Of a stretch of 64,000 nt of DNA, positions 1-8,488 are shown in pieces. The notes under the pieces were generated by a model. It saw only the letters and a list, made by a program, of their open reading frames with translations, was not told the DNA's origin and did no database searches. This DNA is from Nocardiopsis sp. ATB16-24 (GTDB taxonomy: Bacteria; Actinomycetota; Actinomycetes; Streptosporangiales; Streptosporangiaceae): positions 235,148 to 299,147 of the forward strand of contig NZ_JASCXJ010000005.1 of assembly GCF_030271535.1 (NCBI RefSeq), written 5' to 3'. The position numbers and the translations under genes are program-made. Every line of letters starts with the position of its first letter. Within the stretch, counting starts at the first letter, position 1.

Positions 1-1335
1 CAGGGAGCGTTTGAGGCGGGTCAGTTCGGCGAGTTCGTCCAGTTCCTCCTCGGTGAGAGGTGTGGTCTGCCCGTCCTCCCCGCCGTGCAACAGGGCCTCG
101 AAGGACACGTCGACCAGGGCCGAGGGACCGATGCCCCCGGTGCGCCGCCGCCCGCGCGCGGGTTCCTCGACCGTCACGCGCAGCCCCAGGGCCGGTCTGG
201 ACCTCCATTCGGGCAGGACCACGGCGAACCCCGCCGCGCTCAACCGGGGGGCCGCCTCGGCGATGAACACCTCGGCGTCCCGGGTGCTCAACGACAGGCG
301 TTCCGGTGCCAGGTCGCGCAGTGCGCGGCGCAGCAGGGGGTGGTGGCGGGCGGCCCGGCGCAGGTCGGCCAGGGCGGTGACGCCCACATCGGAGGGCAAC
401 CAGGCGGCGCCCTCGCCCCGCCATACCTGTTCCAGGGGCAGACGCAGACCGGGGTCGGTGACCGAGCGCACCCAGAACTCCACCGACCACGGGCCGTCCC
501 GGTCGGGTTCGCGTAGCAGGAACAACAGCGCGGCGCGTCCGGACCCACGGACCCGTGCGCGCCACTCCCGTAAGGGACCGCGCAGTCGGGCCGCGGTGTC
601 GGCGTCGACCAGGGCGCGGTCACCGGTGAGCGCGTCGGCCAGCAGTAGGCCGGGGGTGGGCTCCCCGCCATCGTCCCGGCCCGCACCGCCGGGGCGGGGC
701 CGGGCCAGGCGACGGGCCACGACGTCGGTGAGCAGTTCCAGGGGAGCGAGCACGCAGGCGCGCGCCACCACCTCCGGTGGCTCGGCGGGAAGGTGGGCGC
801 GGGCGGAGGCGGGCAGGGCGGCGGTGAGCGCGGACAGGTGCTCCTCCGCCCAGTCCAGGGGGGCGGGGCGCCAACGCGCCCGGGGCGGGTCGCCCACCAG
901 GTCGGGCAGTACGCACCCGGAGGCCACGAGCCGTTCGGCGAAGTCGCGGACCGCGCGCAGATGTTCCAGGGAGGGGCCCGACACCACCCCGGCCAGGCCC
1001 GGTGCGGACAACAGCCGTTCGGCGTCCGCGCCCTCCAGGCGCAACGCGGGCACGCTCCAGGAGTGGAAGGCGGCCGGTGCCGAGCCGGGTGCGTCGGTGG
1101 AGGAGAACGGGCCAAGGACCCGACCGGGTAGCGTCAGTTCCAGATGACCGGCCCGCGCGGAGGGCGGCGTGTCCCCGCACATCCTTCGCGACATCGCGCG
1201 CAGGCCCTCCGCGTCCAACGCGAACGGGTGGGGGCGCACGCCGCCCCCGCCCCCGTCCTCGGACTCGACGCCGGGACCGTCCTCGGCCCATACCGTCAGC
1301 GCGCTCCCGGTCCACACGCCGTGCACGACCCGCAC
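1..1335 (-). CDS. SNF2-family DEAD/DEAH helicase, N-terminal part (runs off the left edge)
   Basis: About 445 codons are open from a GTG at 1335 to the window edge with no stop, so the C-terminal part, including the expected ATPase motor, lies outside. The frame gives coherent protein: it begins VHGVWTGSALTVWAED and ends with LTEEELDELAEL followed by LKRSL. That matches the helicase-associated N-terminal region seen in actinobacterial SNF2/RapA-like helicases of about 900-1000 residues, just before the nucleotide-binding domain. GGGAGG at 1340-1345 sits 4 nt before the chosen GTG; an in-frame GTG at 1326 is an alternative. It lies 112 nt downstream of the UMF1 transporter on the same strand and may be read through from it. 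The family call rests on recalled similarity because no Walker motif is visible here; specific function unknown. Confidence 0.75.
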   Translation of the reverse strand, partial: MRVVHGVWTGSALTVWAEDGPGVESEDGGGGGVRPHPFALDAEGLRAMSRRMCGDTPPSARAGHLELTLPGRVLGPFSSTDAPGSAPAAFHSWSVPALRLEGADAERLLSAPGLAGVVSGPSLEHLRAVRDFAERLVASGCVLPDLVGDPPRARWRPAPLDWAEEHLSALTAALPASARAHLPAEPPEVVARACVLAPLELLTDVVARRLARPRPGGAGRDDGGEPTPGLLLADALTGDRALVDADTAARLRGPLREWRARVRGSGRAALLFLLREPDRDGPWSVEFWVRSVTDPGLRLPLEQVWRGEGAAWLPSDVGVTALADLRRAARHHPLLRRALRDLAPERLSLSTRDAEVFIAEAAPRLSAAGFAVVLPEWRSRPALGLRVTVEEPARGRRRTGGIGPSALVDVSFEALLHGGEDGQTTPLTEEELDELAELTRLKRSL

Positions 1336-1447
1336 CGCACCTCCCGTGTTCTCGCTGTTCGCCGCTTCGAGTATGACGAGGGCCCACGACAGGGACGCCC
1401 CTTGCAAGGAGGACCCGTGCGGTGGCCGGACCTGGTCGGGGCTCGGC

Positions 1448-2845
1448 TCAGAGTCTGTCGGGCACCTTGTTGCCCACCGCGATGATGCCCTCGCGGATAC
1501 GGGTACGCCACAGCAGGACCCCGCCGAGGACGAAGAACGCCAGCAGCGACAGGATCGCCACCCGGTAGCCGCCGGTGAGGGAGACGGCGACGGTCACCGC
1601 CAGCGACCCCAGGAAGGTCGACCCCTTGTCGGAGATCTGGAACAGGCTGAAGTACTCGGCCTCGCGCCCCCGGGGGATGAGCTGGGAGTACAGCGACCGG
1701 GCCAGGGACTGGGTGCCGCCCAGCACCAGACCGATCCCCACACCCATGGTGATGAACAGGGGCACGTTCCCGGCGGGCAGGAAGTAGGCCGCCGCCACCA
1801 GGCCGCCCCAGACCACGAGCGTGGCCATCACGGTGTTCTTGGCACCGATGGCACGGGCCACCCGGCCGGTCAGCAGCGCGCCGCCGAAGGCCACGAACTG
1901 GATGATGAGGATCGTGACGATCAGGGTGTCCTGCGCGAGGCCCAGGTCCTGGGTGGCGAAGGGCGCCGCGTAACGGATGGCCGCCTGCACACCGTCATTG
2001 AAAAAAATAAAAGCCAGGAGGAACAGGATGGTGTTCGGATACCTGCGCATGTCCTTGAGCGTTCTGCCGAACTCGCGCAGGGACCGGCCCACCTCCGCAC
2101 GGCCGCGCCCGCGCGCGGCGAGCGCCCCGTAGCGGTTGCGCAGGGGTCTGATCGCCATGACGGTGAAGCCCGCCCACCAGAAGCCGACGGAGACGAAGGC
2201 GAGGCGTGCGGCGTCGTCGGTGCCGATGCCCAGGGAGTCCGCGCCGGTCACCAGACCCAGGTGGACCGCCAGCAACAGGGCGCCGCCCAGGTAACCGATG
2301 CCCCAGCCGGTCACCGAGACCCGGTCGCGTTCGTCCGGTGTGGCGATCTCGGGCAGGAACGCGTTGTAGACCACGATCGAGAGCCCGTACAGCACGTTGG
2401 CCAGGACGAACAGCACCGACGCCGCCATGTAGCCGCCGCCGGCGAAGTACAGTCCCACGGTGCACAGTGAGCCGCCGAAGGCCAGCCAGAACAGCCAACG
2501 CTTCTTGTACCGGGAGTGGTCGGCCATCGAGCCCACCACCGGCAGGAGCACGATCTGCAACAGGATCGCCAGCGTGGTCAGCGCCGGATAGAGCGCGTTG
2601 GGGTGCAGGGACAGAAAGTCCAGCCCGAAGGGGGTGAGGGACAGTGAACGGTCCAAACACGCGGCGGAGTCCGGCGCACCCGCGGAGACGCACGCCAGGT
2701 TGCTCAGGTAGGGACCGATGAGCACGGTCACCACCGAGGTCATGAACACCGAGTTGGCCCAGTCGTAGACGTACCACCCCCGTTGCTCACGTCTGCGCTG
2801 ACCGGGGTCGGGGGAGGGGGCGTTGGTCTCCGTCTGTGTGGACAT
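1448..2845 (-). CDS. MFS transporter, UMF1 family
   Basis: A 465-residue polytopic membrane protein. The N-terminal motif WYVYDWANS (about residues 24-32) is the hallmark of the UMF1/Atg22-like branch of the major facilitator superfamily, and the rest alternates about 12 hydrophobic segments with short loops. Length is normal for the family. Substrate is unknown in bacteria; the yeast relatives export amino acids from the vacuole. The ATG at 2845 lies 6 nt after the stop of the upstream glycerophosphodiesterase gene, so the two are very likely co-transcribed and translationally coupled. A role in moving a phosphodiester breakdown product is possible but is only inference from that neighbour. 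Confidence 0.88.
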   Translation of the reverse strand: MSTQTETNAPSPDPGQRRREQRGWYVYDWANSVFMTSVVTVLIGPYLSNLACVSAGAPDSAACLDRSLSLTPFGLDFLSLHPNALYPALTTLAILLQIVLLPVVGSMADHSRYKKRWLFWLAFGGSLCTVGLYFAGGGYMAASVLFVLANVLYGLSIVVYNAFLPEIATPDERDRVSVTGWGIGYLGGALLLAVHLGLVTGADSLGIGTDDAARLAFVSVGFWWAGFTVMAIRPLRNRYGALAARGRGRAEVGRSLREFGRTLKDMRRYPNTILFLLAFIFFNDGVQAAIRYAAPFATQDLGLAQDTLIVTILIIQFVAFGGALLTGRVARAIGAKNTVMATLVVWGGLVAAAYFLPAGNVPLFITMGVGIGLVLGGTQSLARSLYSQLIPRGREAEYFSLFQISDKGSTFLGSLAVTVAVSLTGGYRVAILSLLAFFVLGGVLLWRTRIREGIIAVGNKVPDRL

Positions 2846-2851
2846 GGGGTG

Positions 2852-3685
2852 CTATCCGTTCTTGAGGGGGATGTCGTGACCGGGGTCGTGTCCGGTGGCG
2901 CCGCTCCACTGGCCGCGCCGGATCAGCAGCCGTTTGAGTCCGGCGGTGTTGTCGGTGACGATTCCGTCCACGCCCGCGTCGAGCAGGCGTTCCATCACGT
3001 GGGGATCGTTGACGGTCCACACGTGCACCTGCATCCCGAGCCGGTGCGCGGTGCGGATCAGGTCGCGACTGAGCACGGGGAAGGCGCCGTGCCGCAGCGG
3101 GATCTGTGCGCACACCGGGACCCGGCCGGCCAGGGCGCGCAACAGAGGTGACAGGGAGGCCACCCGTAGCCTGACCACGTCCAGCGGGCCGCAGGAGGTG
3201 GCGACCGGGCGGTCGAAGAGCCTGCGTGCCCGGTCCAGACGGCGCTGGTCGAAGGAGGTGACGCACACCCGGTCCCAGGCGTTGGTCCGGCGCAGCACCT
3301 CCAACAGCGGCAGGACGGCCGCGTCGGCCTTCATGTCGATGTTGAACCGCGCCTGGGGCCAGGAACCGAGAAGGTCCTCCAACACCGGCACCGGTTCGCG
3401 TCCGGCCACGCGGGCACGGGAGACCTCCCGGTGGGGCAGGTCGCCGATGGCTCCGGACATGTCGGTGGCGCGGTCGAGGGTGTGGTCGTGGAAGGCCATG
3501 AGGACGCCGTCGCTCGTGGCGTGCACGTCCGTCTCCAGGTACGTGTAGCCGAGGTCGACGGCGTGCTGGAAGGCCACGGCCGTGTTCTCCAGTTCGGTGC
3601 GGTGTAGGCCCTGGTCGTCTGTGAGCCACCCGCCTCGGTGAGCGAGGGCCACGGGCACGGGGGAGGAGAGGTAGACGTGGGTCAC
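2852..3685 (-). CDS. Glycerophosphodiester phosphodiesterase (GDPD family)
   Basis: A 277-residue TIM-barrel phosphodiesterase expected to release sn-glycerol 3-phosphate from glycerophosphodiesters using a metal ion. Family signatures in order: HRGG (residues 16-19, catalytic His), ETDVH (51-55, metal ligands Glu and Asp), HDHTLDR (66-72, second catalytic His), NIDMK in mid-protein and WTVNDP near the C-terminus. The open frame extends further upstream, but the protein becomes family-like only from GTG 3685. A -10-like CATACT 6 nt before that GTG suggests a leaderless message. No export signal is seen, so it is probably cytoplasmic. First gene of a two-gene unit with the UMF1 transporter. 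Start site moderately certain. Confidence 0.88.
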   Translation of the reverse strand: MTHVYLSSPVPVALAHRGGWLTDDQGLHRTELENTAVAFQHAVDLGYTYLETDVHATSDGVLMAFHDHTLDRATDMSGAIGDLPHREVSRARVAGREPVPVLEDLLGSWPQARFNIDMKADAAVLPLLEVLRRTNAWDRVCVTSFDQRRLDRARRLFDRPVATSCGPLDVVRLRVASLSPLLRALAGRVPVCAQIPLRHGAFPVLSRDLIRTAHRLGMQVHVWTVNDPHVMERLLDAGVDGIVTDNTAGLKRLLIRRGQWSGATGHDPGHDIPLKNG

Positions 3686-3836
3686 CCTCGCAGTATGCCG
3701 TGTGCGTGGCACGACGTGCCCACCACCGTGGGACCGGAGAATATCCGGAAAGCTGGAATGCCAGGTGGTCGTGGGAGGGTTCACCGCCTCTGTGCACGGG
3801 TGAAGGCAGACGTCACCCTTCGGAAGGGATCCGTTC

Positions 3837-4334
3837 ATGTCCTACACCCCCGACAGTCGCCCCTGTCCCCGTGCTCTGTGCGTCCGCGCCCTGGCCCGTC
3901 ATCGTCCGGTCCGCACCCCCGCACGTACCCCGATCGTTGCGCGCGGCGCCCTCGCGGGCAGGTGCGGAGCCCCGATGTTGGCGGGGCACCGGACCCCCGG
4001 GGACATCCGTCTTCTGGCCCAACGCATGGCGGAGGTCCTGGTGGGTCGTCGTGCCCCCGAGGTGCTGAACGGCCACGTGACGGTCCCGGTCAGGGAGGAG
4101 TTGCGCCATGCGCGCGGCATGGTCTCCTGTGAGATCGTGCCCCGGTTGACATGGGTCTTCCATCAACCGTTGGGCCGTGACGGGGTGGAGGCCAGCGCGG
4201 TGATCCGCTGTGACCGGCGTTCACGGGCCTTCGCCTTCCGTGCCAGGCGGGAGGCCGGCAGGTGGGTGTGCACCCACCTGGAGACCGACGGATCCGGCCG
4301 CCGCCACGACGGACCGTCGGCCCCGACGCGTTGA
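3837..4334 (+). CDS. Rv3235-like small basic protein (DUF6459 type)
   Basis: A 165-residue Arg-rich protein. The first 50 or so residues are low-complexity and basic. The conserved part starts near PGDIRLLAQRMAEVL and runs through LTWVFHQPLG to the FRARREAGRWVCTHLE end, the pattern of the mycobacterial Rv3235 family. Function of the family is unknown; members often lie near secA in actinobacteria, which is not the case here. It is divergent from the glycerophosphodiesterase gene across 151 bp and is followed at once by a strong hairpin. Family assignment is from remembered signature, not a search. Confidence 0.65.
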   Translation: MSYTPDSRPCPRALCVRALARHRPVRTPARTPIVARGALAGRCGAPMLAGHRTPGDIRLLAQRMAEVLVGRRAPEVLNGHVTVPVREELRHARGMVSCEIVPRLTWVFHQPLGRDGVEASAVIRCDRRSRAFAFRARREAGRWVCTHLETDGSGRRHDGPSAPTR

Positions 4335-4340
4335 CGAAGC

Positions 4341-4377
4341 GGCTCCGAAGGGAGGGCGCTCCCTTCCCTTCGGAGCC
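4341..4377 (+). terminator. Hairpin terminator after the Rv3235-like gene
   Basis: GGCTCCGAAGGGAGGG pairs with CCCTTCCCTTCGGAGCC around a CGCT loop with one bulged base. It begins 6 nt after the TGA. No T-run follows, as is usual in high-GC actinobacteria. Confidence 0.75.
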
Positions 4378-4663
4378 GTCTCGGCGGGACCGGAGCCTCC
4401 AACGGAGAAGAGCCGCGGTCCTCGCGCCGAGAAAGTGTGTGCACACCTACCCTCATGCCAGGAAAGTGCCTGGATTTCCGGTAAGAGGGCTGGATAGGGT
4501 CCCTCTGGGTGCCTCCTGACCGGAGCGCACCCGAGTTCGAACGACGGGACCCCAAGCGGTTTCGCCGTGCCCGGTACGCGGTCGACCCGAACGACGGATC
4601 CACCGCAGACGAAGAAGGAGGGGCGGTCACGGCGCTCCCCGCGCCGGGACGGCCACCGCGTAT

Positions 4664-6562
4664 ATGAAACCTGCTGACATCGTCCATCTGCACACCCTCA
4701 GCGCGCCGACGCTGTCCCCTGACGGAAGCCGTGCGGTCTTCGCCGTGACCCGGCCGGACCTGGAGGAGGACGCCTACCTCGGCTCCCTGTGGTCGGTCCC
4801 CACCGACGGTTCGGCCCCGCCCGCCCGGCTCACCCGGGGGGACCGGGACAACGCTCCGGTCTTCTCACCCGACGGGCGCTGGATCGCCTTCCTACGCCCC
4901 GACGAGAACAAGCGGCCCCAGATCCACATCCTGCCCGCGGACGGCGGCGAACCCTGGAAGATCACCTCGCACCCACTGGGCGCGGGTACCCCGGCCTGGA
5001 GTCCCGACTCCACCCGGGTCGCCTACACCGCCCGCGTTCCCGAGGAGGGTCGCTATGTGGACGTCGAGCCGGGCAAGGAACCGCCCCGGCGCATCACGCG
5101 GCTCAAGTACAGGCTGGACGGTCTCGGCTTCACCAACGACAGACGCTCGCACGTGTTCGTCTCCGCGCCGATCACCCCCTCCGATGAGGCGGGGGAGCCG
5201 GTCCAGGTGACCCGCGGGGACTTCGACCACTCCTCCGTGTCCTGGAGCCCGGACGGTTCCGAGTTGCTCTTCTCCGCCGCACGTCACGCCACGCGCGACA
5301 CCGACCTGGTCCGCGACCTGTGGGCGTGCGCGCCGGAGGAGGGGGCCGAACCGCGTCGGGTCACCGCCCAGACTCTGGACGCCGGACACGGCGTCTTCTC
5401 CCGGGACGGCGCCACCGTCTACTTCCTGGGCGATGAACTCGGCCCGGACCTGAACGACTTCGTGGGGCAGACCACCGCCCTGTGGTCGGTGCCGGCCGAC
5501 GCCTCGGCGGCGCCCACCCGGCTCACGCCCGATCACGGTCCCCGGATGGCCCAGGGGCCGGAGGTCACCGACGAGGGGCTGTGGGGGTCGGCGGAGGTCC
5601 AGGGCTCGGTGGAGCTGGTACGGGTCCCATTCGGTGGGGGCGAGCCCGAGCCCCTCATCGGGGGCCGGGTGCAGGTGCAGTCCTTCGCCGTCGCGGGCGG
5701 TGTCACCGTCGCGGTCGTCGCCGACGGTCGTAGCAGTGGTGAGCTGCTCGTGGTCACCGACGAGGGCACGCGGGCGCTCACGGACCTCGCGGGCGCCCTG
5801 GACCCGCTGCCGATGACGGAGTTGACGGCGCACACCGACGAGGGCCATCCCGTTCACGGCTGGGTGACCCTTCCCGAAGGGGAGGGCCCGCACCCGGTCG
5901 TGCTCATGATCCACGGAGGGCCGTTCACCCAGTACGGTCACCAGCTCTTCGACGAGGTCCAGGTCCTCGCCGCGGCCGGGTACGCGGTGGTCATGTGCAA
6001 TCCGCGGGGTTCCTCCGGCTACGGGCACGAGCACGGTCGGGCCGTGATCGGCTCGGTGGGACGGACCACCGCCACCGACGTCCTGGCCTTTCTGGACGAG
6101 GCGCTCAAGGACGCCAGGCTCGACTCCTCGAAGGTCGGCGTCATGGGCGGCTCCCACGGTGGGTTCATGACCACCTGGATCTGCGCCCACCACGGCGAGC
6201 GCTTCAGGGCCGCGATCAGCGAACGCGCGGTCAACGCCATCGACAGCTTCCAGGGTTCCTCCGACATCGGCGCGTTCTTCCCGGGGCCGTTGTACGGGCC
6301 GCCGCAGACCTGGGCGAAGGAGAGCCCGCTCTCCTACGCCGACCAGATCGACGTCCCACTGCTGATCATCCACTCCGAGGAGGACTGGCGCTGTCCGGTG
6401 GAGCAGGCGCAGCGACTGTTCGTGGCGCTCAAACTGCGTGGACACGAGACGGAGATGCTGCTCTTCCCCGGTGAGGGGCACGAACTGTCGCGTTCGGGGC
6501 TGCCCAGCCACCGGGTCGCCCGTTTCGAGGCCATCCTGGACTGGTGGCGGCGCTACTTGTGA
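4664..6562 (+). CDS. S9-family serine peptidase (acylaminoacyl / dipeptidyl peptidase type)
   Basis: A 632-residue cytoplasmic peptidase of the prolyl-oligopeptidase clan. The N-terminal two thirds hold WD40-like beta-propeller repeats (recurrent SPDG, WSPDS, SRDG motifs); the last 250 residues are an alpha/beta-hydrolase domain. The triad is visible: Ser497 in GGSHGG, Asp574 in SEEDWRCP and His606 in GEGHEL. Expected to cleave short peptides or remove N-terminal acylated residues; exact specificity cannot be read. No signal peptide. The ATG at 4664 lacks a close ribosome-binding site and has no in-frame start candidate just upstream, so a leaderless or weakly initiated message is likely. A perfect hairpin follows the stop. 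Confidence 0.9.
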   Translation: MKPADIVHLHTLSAPTLSPDGSRAVFAVTRPDLEEDAYLGSLWSVPTDGSAPPARLTRGDRDNAPVFSPDGRWIAFLRPDENKRPQIHILPADGGEPWKITSHPLGAGTPAWSPDSTRVAYTARVPEEGRYVDVEPGKEPPRRITRLKYRLDGLGFTNDRRSHVFVSAPITPSDEAGEPVQVTRGDFDHSSVSWSPDGSELLFSAARHATRDTDLVRDLWACAPEEGAEPRRVTAQTLDAGHGVFSRDGATVYFLGDELGPDLNDFVGQTTALWSVPADASAAPTRLTPDHGPRMAQGPEVTDEGLWGSAEVQGSVELVRVPFGGGEPEPLIGGRVQVQSFAVAGGVTVAVVADGRSSGELLVVTDEGTRALTDLAGALDPLPMTELTAHTDEGHPVHGWVTLPEGEGPHPVVLMIHGGPFTQYGHQLFDEVQVLAAAGYAVVMCNPRGSSGYGHEHGRAVIGSVGRTTATDVLAFLDEALKDARLDSSKVGVMGGSHGGFMTTWICAHHGERFRAAISERAVNAIDSFQGSSDIGAFFPGPLYGPPQTWAKESPLSYADQIDVPLLIIHSEEDWRCPVEQAQRLFVALKLRGHETEMLLFPGEGHELSRSGLPSHRVARFEAILDWWRRYL

Positions 6563-6567
6563 GAGGT

Positions 6568-6593
6568 GTGGGGCGGGAGGAATCCCGCCCCAC
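6568..6593 (+). terminator. Hairpin terminator after the S9 peptidase
   Basis: Perfect 11-bp stem GTGGGGCGGGA / TCCCGCCCCAC with a 4-nt loop, 5 nt after the stop codon. Confidence 0.85.
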
Positions 6594-7038
6594 GGCACAG
6601 TCCTGTTTTCTATGATGCATATCACTTTTCTACGTGGTTCTTCCTTGTTTCGAGGCGCGGGGAACGGGCAGAGATATTCCCCGATTCCGCGTGCTGGTAC
6701 GGGTTCTCGTGCTCTCCATCGAGAAGGAGCAGGCCGCGAGGTCGACCAAGGGAAGGTAACGAAAGGGTCGCGTGCGCCCCTTGGGGTCGTTTAGTGTTCC
6801 CTCAGGCCGGAACGCACCGTTAGTCACCACAAGGGTGACAGTGTCCGGTTCCCGTCTCGCTCTGCTCATCAGCAGTCCTCTTCCCAAGAGTAGAGGCCGT
6901 CGCAGCCGGCGCGCCCCCGCGGCCCTTGTCACACGCCGCTCGCCGGGATCCCCCTGACACCACATCCCCACACGCCTGTCGTAGGCGTGCCCTCAGGATG
7001 CGTCGGTAGACGGGTGTGGGAGAAAGGCAGTCGGTCCC
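6594..7038 (+). other. Non-coding leader region upstream of the NlpC/P60 gene
   Basis: No convincing gene. The first 70 bases are unusually AT-rich for this window and include a -10-like TATGAT at 6611. A 7-bp inverted repeat CACGCCT/AGGCGTG with a 5-nt loop lies at 6971-6989, about 50 nt before the gene start, and could be a 5' UTR hairpin or an operator. Cell-wall hydrolase genes in actinobacteria often have long regulated 5' regions; I could not match this one to the c-di-AMP riboswitch consensus. Confidence 0.4.
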
Positions 7039-8040
7039 TTGACTCGCAACCCCGAACCCGGTTCGCGCGCCAGGCGTCGCATCGCGACGATCGGCTGCGC
7101 CACTCTGGGCGCGGTCGTCCTGTCCTCGGGCGTCGCCATGGCCGAACCCACTGAGGAGGAGGCGCGAGAGCGCTACGAGCGACTCCAAGAGGAGCTCTCC
7201 GGTCTCAACGAGACCTACAACCAGGCCGAGGAGGACCACGAGGCCGCGGAAACCGAGCTGGAGGAGATCGAGGAACAGCTGGAGGAGGCCGAGGAGGAGC
7301 TGGAGGCCATGTCCGGCAAGGTCTCGGGAATCGCCCGGACCGCCTACACCGGGTCCACGCACAGCCTGTTCACGGTCCTGTTCGGGGGCGACCCCGACGA
7401 CTCCCTCCAGAACATCGCCGATCTGAACTTCCTGTCGGTGGGTCAGGACACCGTCCTGGCCGACTACGTCGCCGAGGTGGAGCGCGCCGAGGAGCTGCAC
7501 GAGCAGGCCGCCGAGGCCGAGAGCGAGGCGGCCGAGGCGTTGGCCGACGCCGAGACCGCGCAGGAGGAGGGCGAGACCGCCCTGGAGGAACAGGCCGAGG
7601 TCCTGGAGAGCCTGGGCGGTGAGGATCCGACCGCGGCAGAGGCCTCCTCCGGAGGTACGGAGACGGCCGCGGTGTCCGGCGGGGTCCAGGCCGTCTTGGA
7701 CTTCGCCCGTGCCCAGATCGGCAAGCCGTACGTGTGGGGCGGTACGGGGCCGAACGGCTACGACTGCTCGGGACTGGTCCAGGCGGCCTGGGCCCAGGCC
7801 GGTGTCGACCTGCCCCGCACCACCTACGACCAGGTCAACGCCGGCACCCGCGTCCCGCGTGACCAGGTCCGGCCCGGGGACCTGCTGTTCTTCTACAGCG
7901 AGTCCGCCCCCAGCCACGTGGGCATCTACTCCGGCAACGGCAATATGATCCACGGATCCAACCCGTCCAAACCCCTGGAGGAGATCTCCCTGGCGGCCTA
8001 CTGGGACAGCGTCTTCACCGTGGCGGTCCGCGTCGGTTAG
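7039..8040 (+). CDS. Secreted NlpC/P60 (C40) peptidoglycan endopeptidase with coiled-coil stalk
   Basis: A 333-residue exported cell-wall hydrolase. Signal peptide: basic RARRR then a hydrophobic stretch ending VAMAEP, cleavage expected near residues 35-36. Residues 40-200 are Glu/Ala-rich heptads typical of the PcsB/RipA coiled coil that docks onto divisome partners. The C-terminal 110 residues are the NlpC/P60 catalytic domain with Cys243 in YDCSGL, His293 in PSHVGIYS and His305 in MIHGSNP. Expected to cut D-Glu-meso-Dap links in stem peptides during division or spore-chain separation. Translation starts at TTG 7039; GAAAGG at 7022-7027 is a moderately placed ribosome-binding site. Monocistronic: hairpins follow the gene. 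Confidence 0.92.
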   Translation: MTRNPEPGSRARRRIATIGCATLGAVVLSSGVAMAEPTEEEARERYERLQEELSGLNETYNQAEEDHEAAETELEEIEEQLEEAEEELEAMSGKVSGIARTAYTGSTHSLFTVLFGGDPDDSLQNIADLNFLSVGQDTVLADYVAEVERAEELHEQAAEAESEAAEALADAETAQEEGETALEEQAEVLESLGGEDPTAAEASSGGTETAAVSGGVQAVLDFARAQIGKPYVWGGTGPNGYDCSGLVQAAWAQAGVDLPRTTYDQVNAGTRVPRDQVRPGDLLFFYSESAPSHVGIYSGNGNMIHGSNPSKPLEEISLAAYWDSVFTVAVRVG

Positions 8041-8091
8041 ACGGCGAAGGTCCCCGTGCTCAGGGCGCCCTGAGAGGCGGGTCCGATGTGC

Positions 8092-8127
8092 ACGGCCCGA
8101 GCGGCTCCGCGTGATCGCTCGGGCCGT
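8092..8127 (+). terminator. Hairpin terminator after the NlpC/P60 gene
   Basis: A perfect 12-bp stem ACGGCCCGAGCG / CGCTCGGGCCGT with a 12-nt loop, about 50 nt after the stop. A separate perfect 16-bp palindrome, CTCAGGGCGCCCTGAG, lies just before it at 8059-8074. Confidence 0.75.
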
Positions 8128-8488
8128 CACCGTGCGCGAGGGGGCCGCTGACGGCGCGTACGGCGTGTCCTTTCCGGAAGGGGACGTCTTCTTCCCGAGG
8201 GCACCGTGGGCGTCGCGATGGTCATCGACTCTTCCGGTCGTCGTCGGTACTGGTCGGTCTGCTGGACAGGGCCGTCGTGGCCGCACCGGTGGCCGGGGTC
8301 GCCCTTGCGACATGTGGGTGCTCAGGTCCCCGTCGCACCGCGGAAGGGGTCGATGGTGGTCGGGATGGCGTCGCCCCGCGTCGCGGTGCGTCTCCCGTCA
8401 TGTTCTCCGAAACGGGTGGCCGAAGACCGTTTGCTGACACATGGGGTAAGGACTCCGTGGAGCAGGCAAACGGGGGTATGGTGACTTT
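8128..8488. other. Non-coding stretch with the promoter of the glycosyltransferase gene
   Basis: No open frame here reads like protein. At its right end TATGGT (8477-8482) is a plausible -10 box exactly 6 nt before the GTG of the next gene, the spacing of leaderless actinobacterial transcripts. The -35 region is not obvious. Confidence 0.4.

Noticed and set aside
11..1147. Plus-strand frame of 378 codons at the left edge
   Set aside because: Ser/Arg-rich composition without motifs; the minus-strand helicase frame explains the region.
4892..6625. 577-codon frame on the minus strand
   Set aside because: Mirror frame of the S9 peptidase, whose triad and propeller motifs are complete on the plus strand.
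6780..7038. c-di-AMP (ydaO) riboswitch upstream of the NlpC/P60 gene
   Set aside because: These elements are common before actinobacterial cell-wall hydrolases, but the conserved GGGGAACC / GGGTGAA blocks are not present.
6820..8313. 497-codon minus-strand frame over the NlpC/P60 gene
   Set aside because: Gly/Leu-rich shadow; the plus strand has a full signal peptide, coiled coil and catalytic triad.
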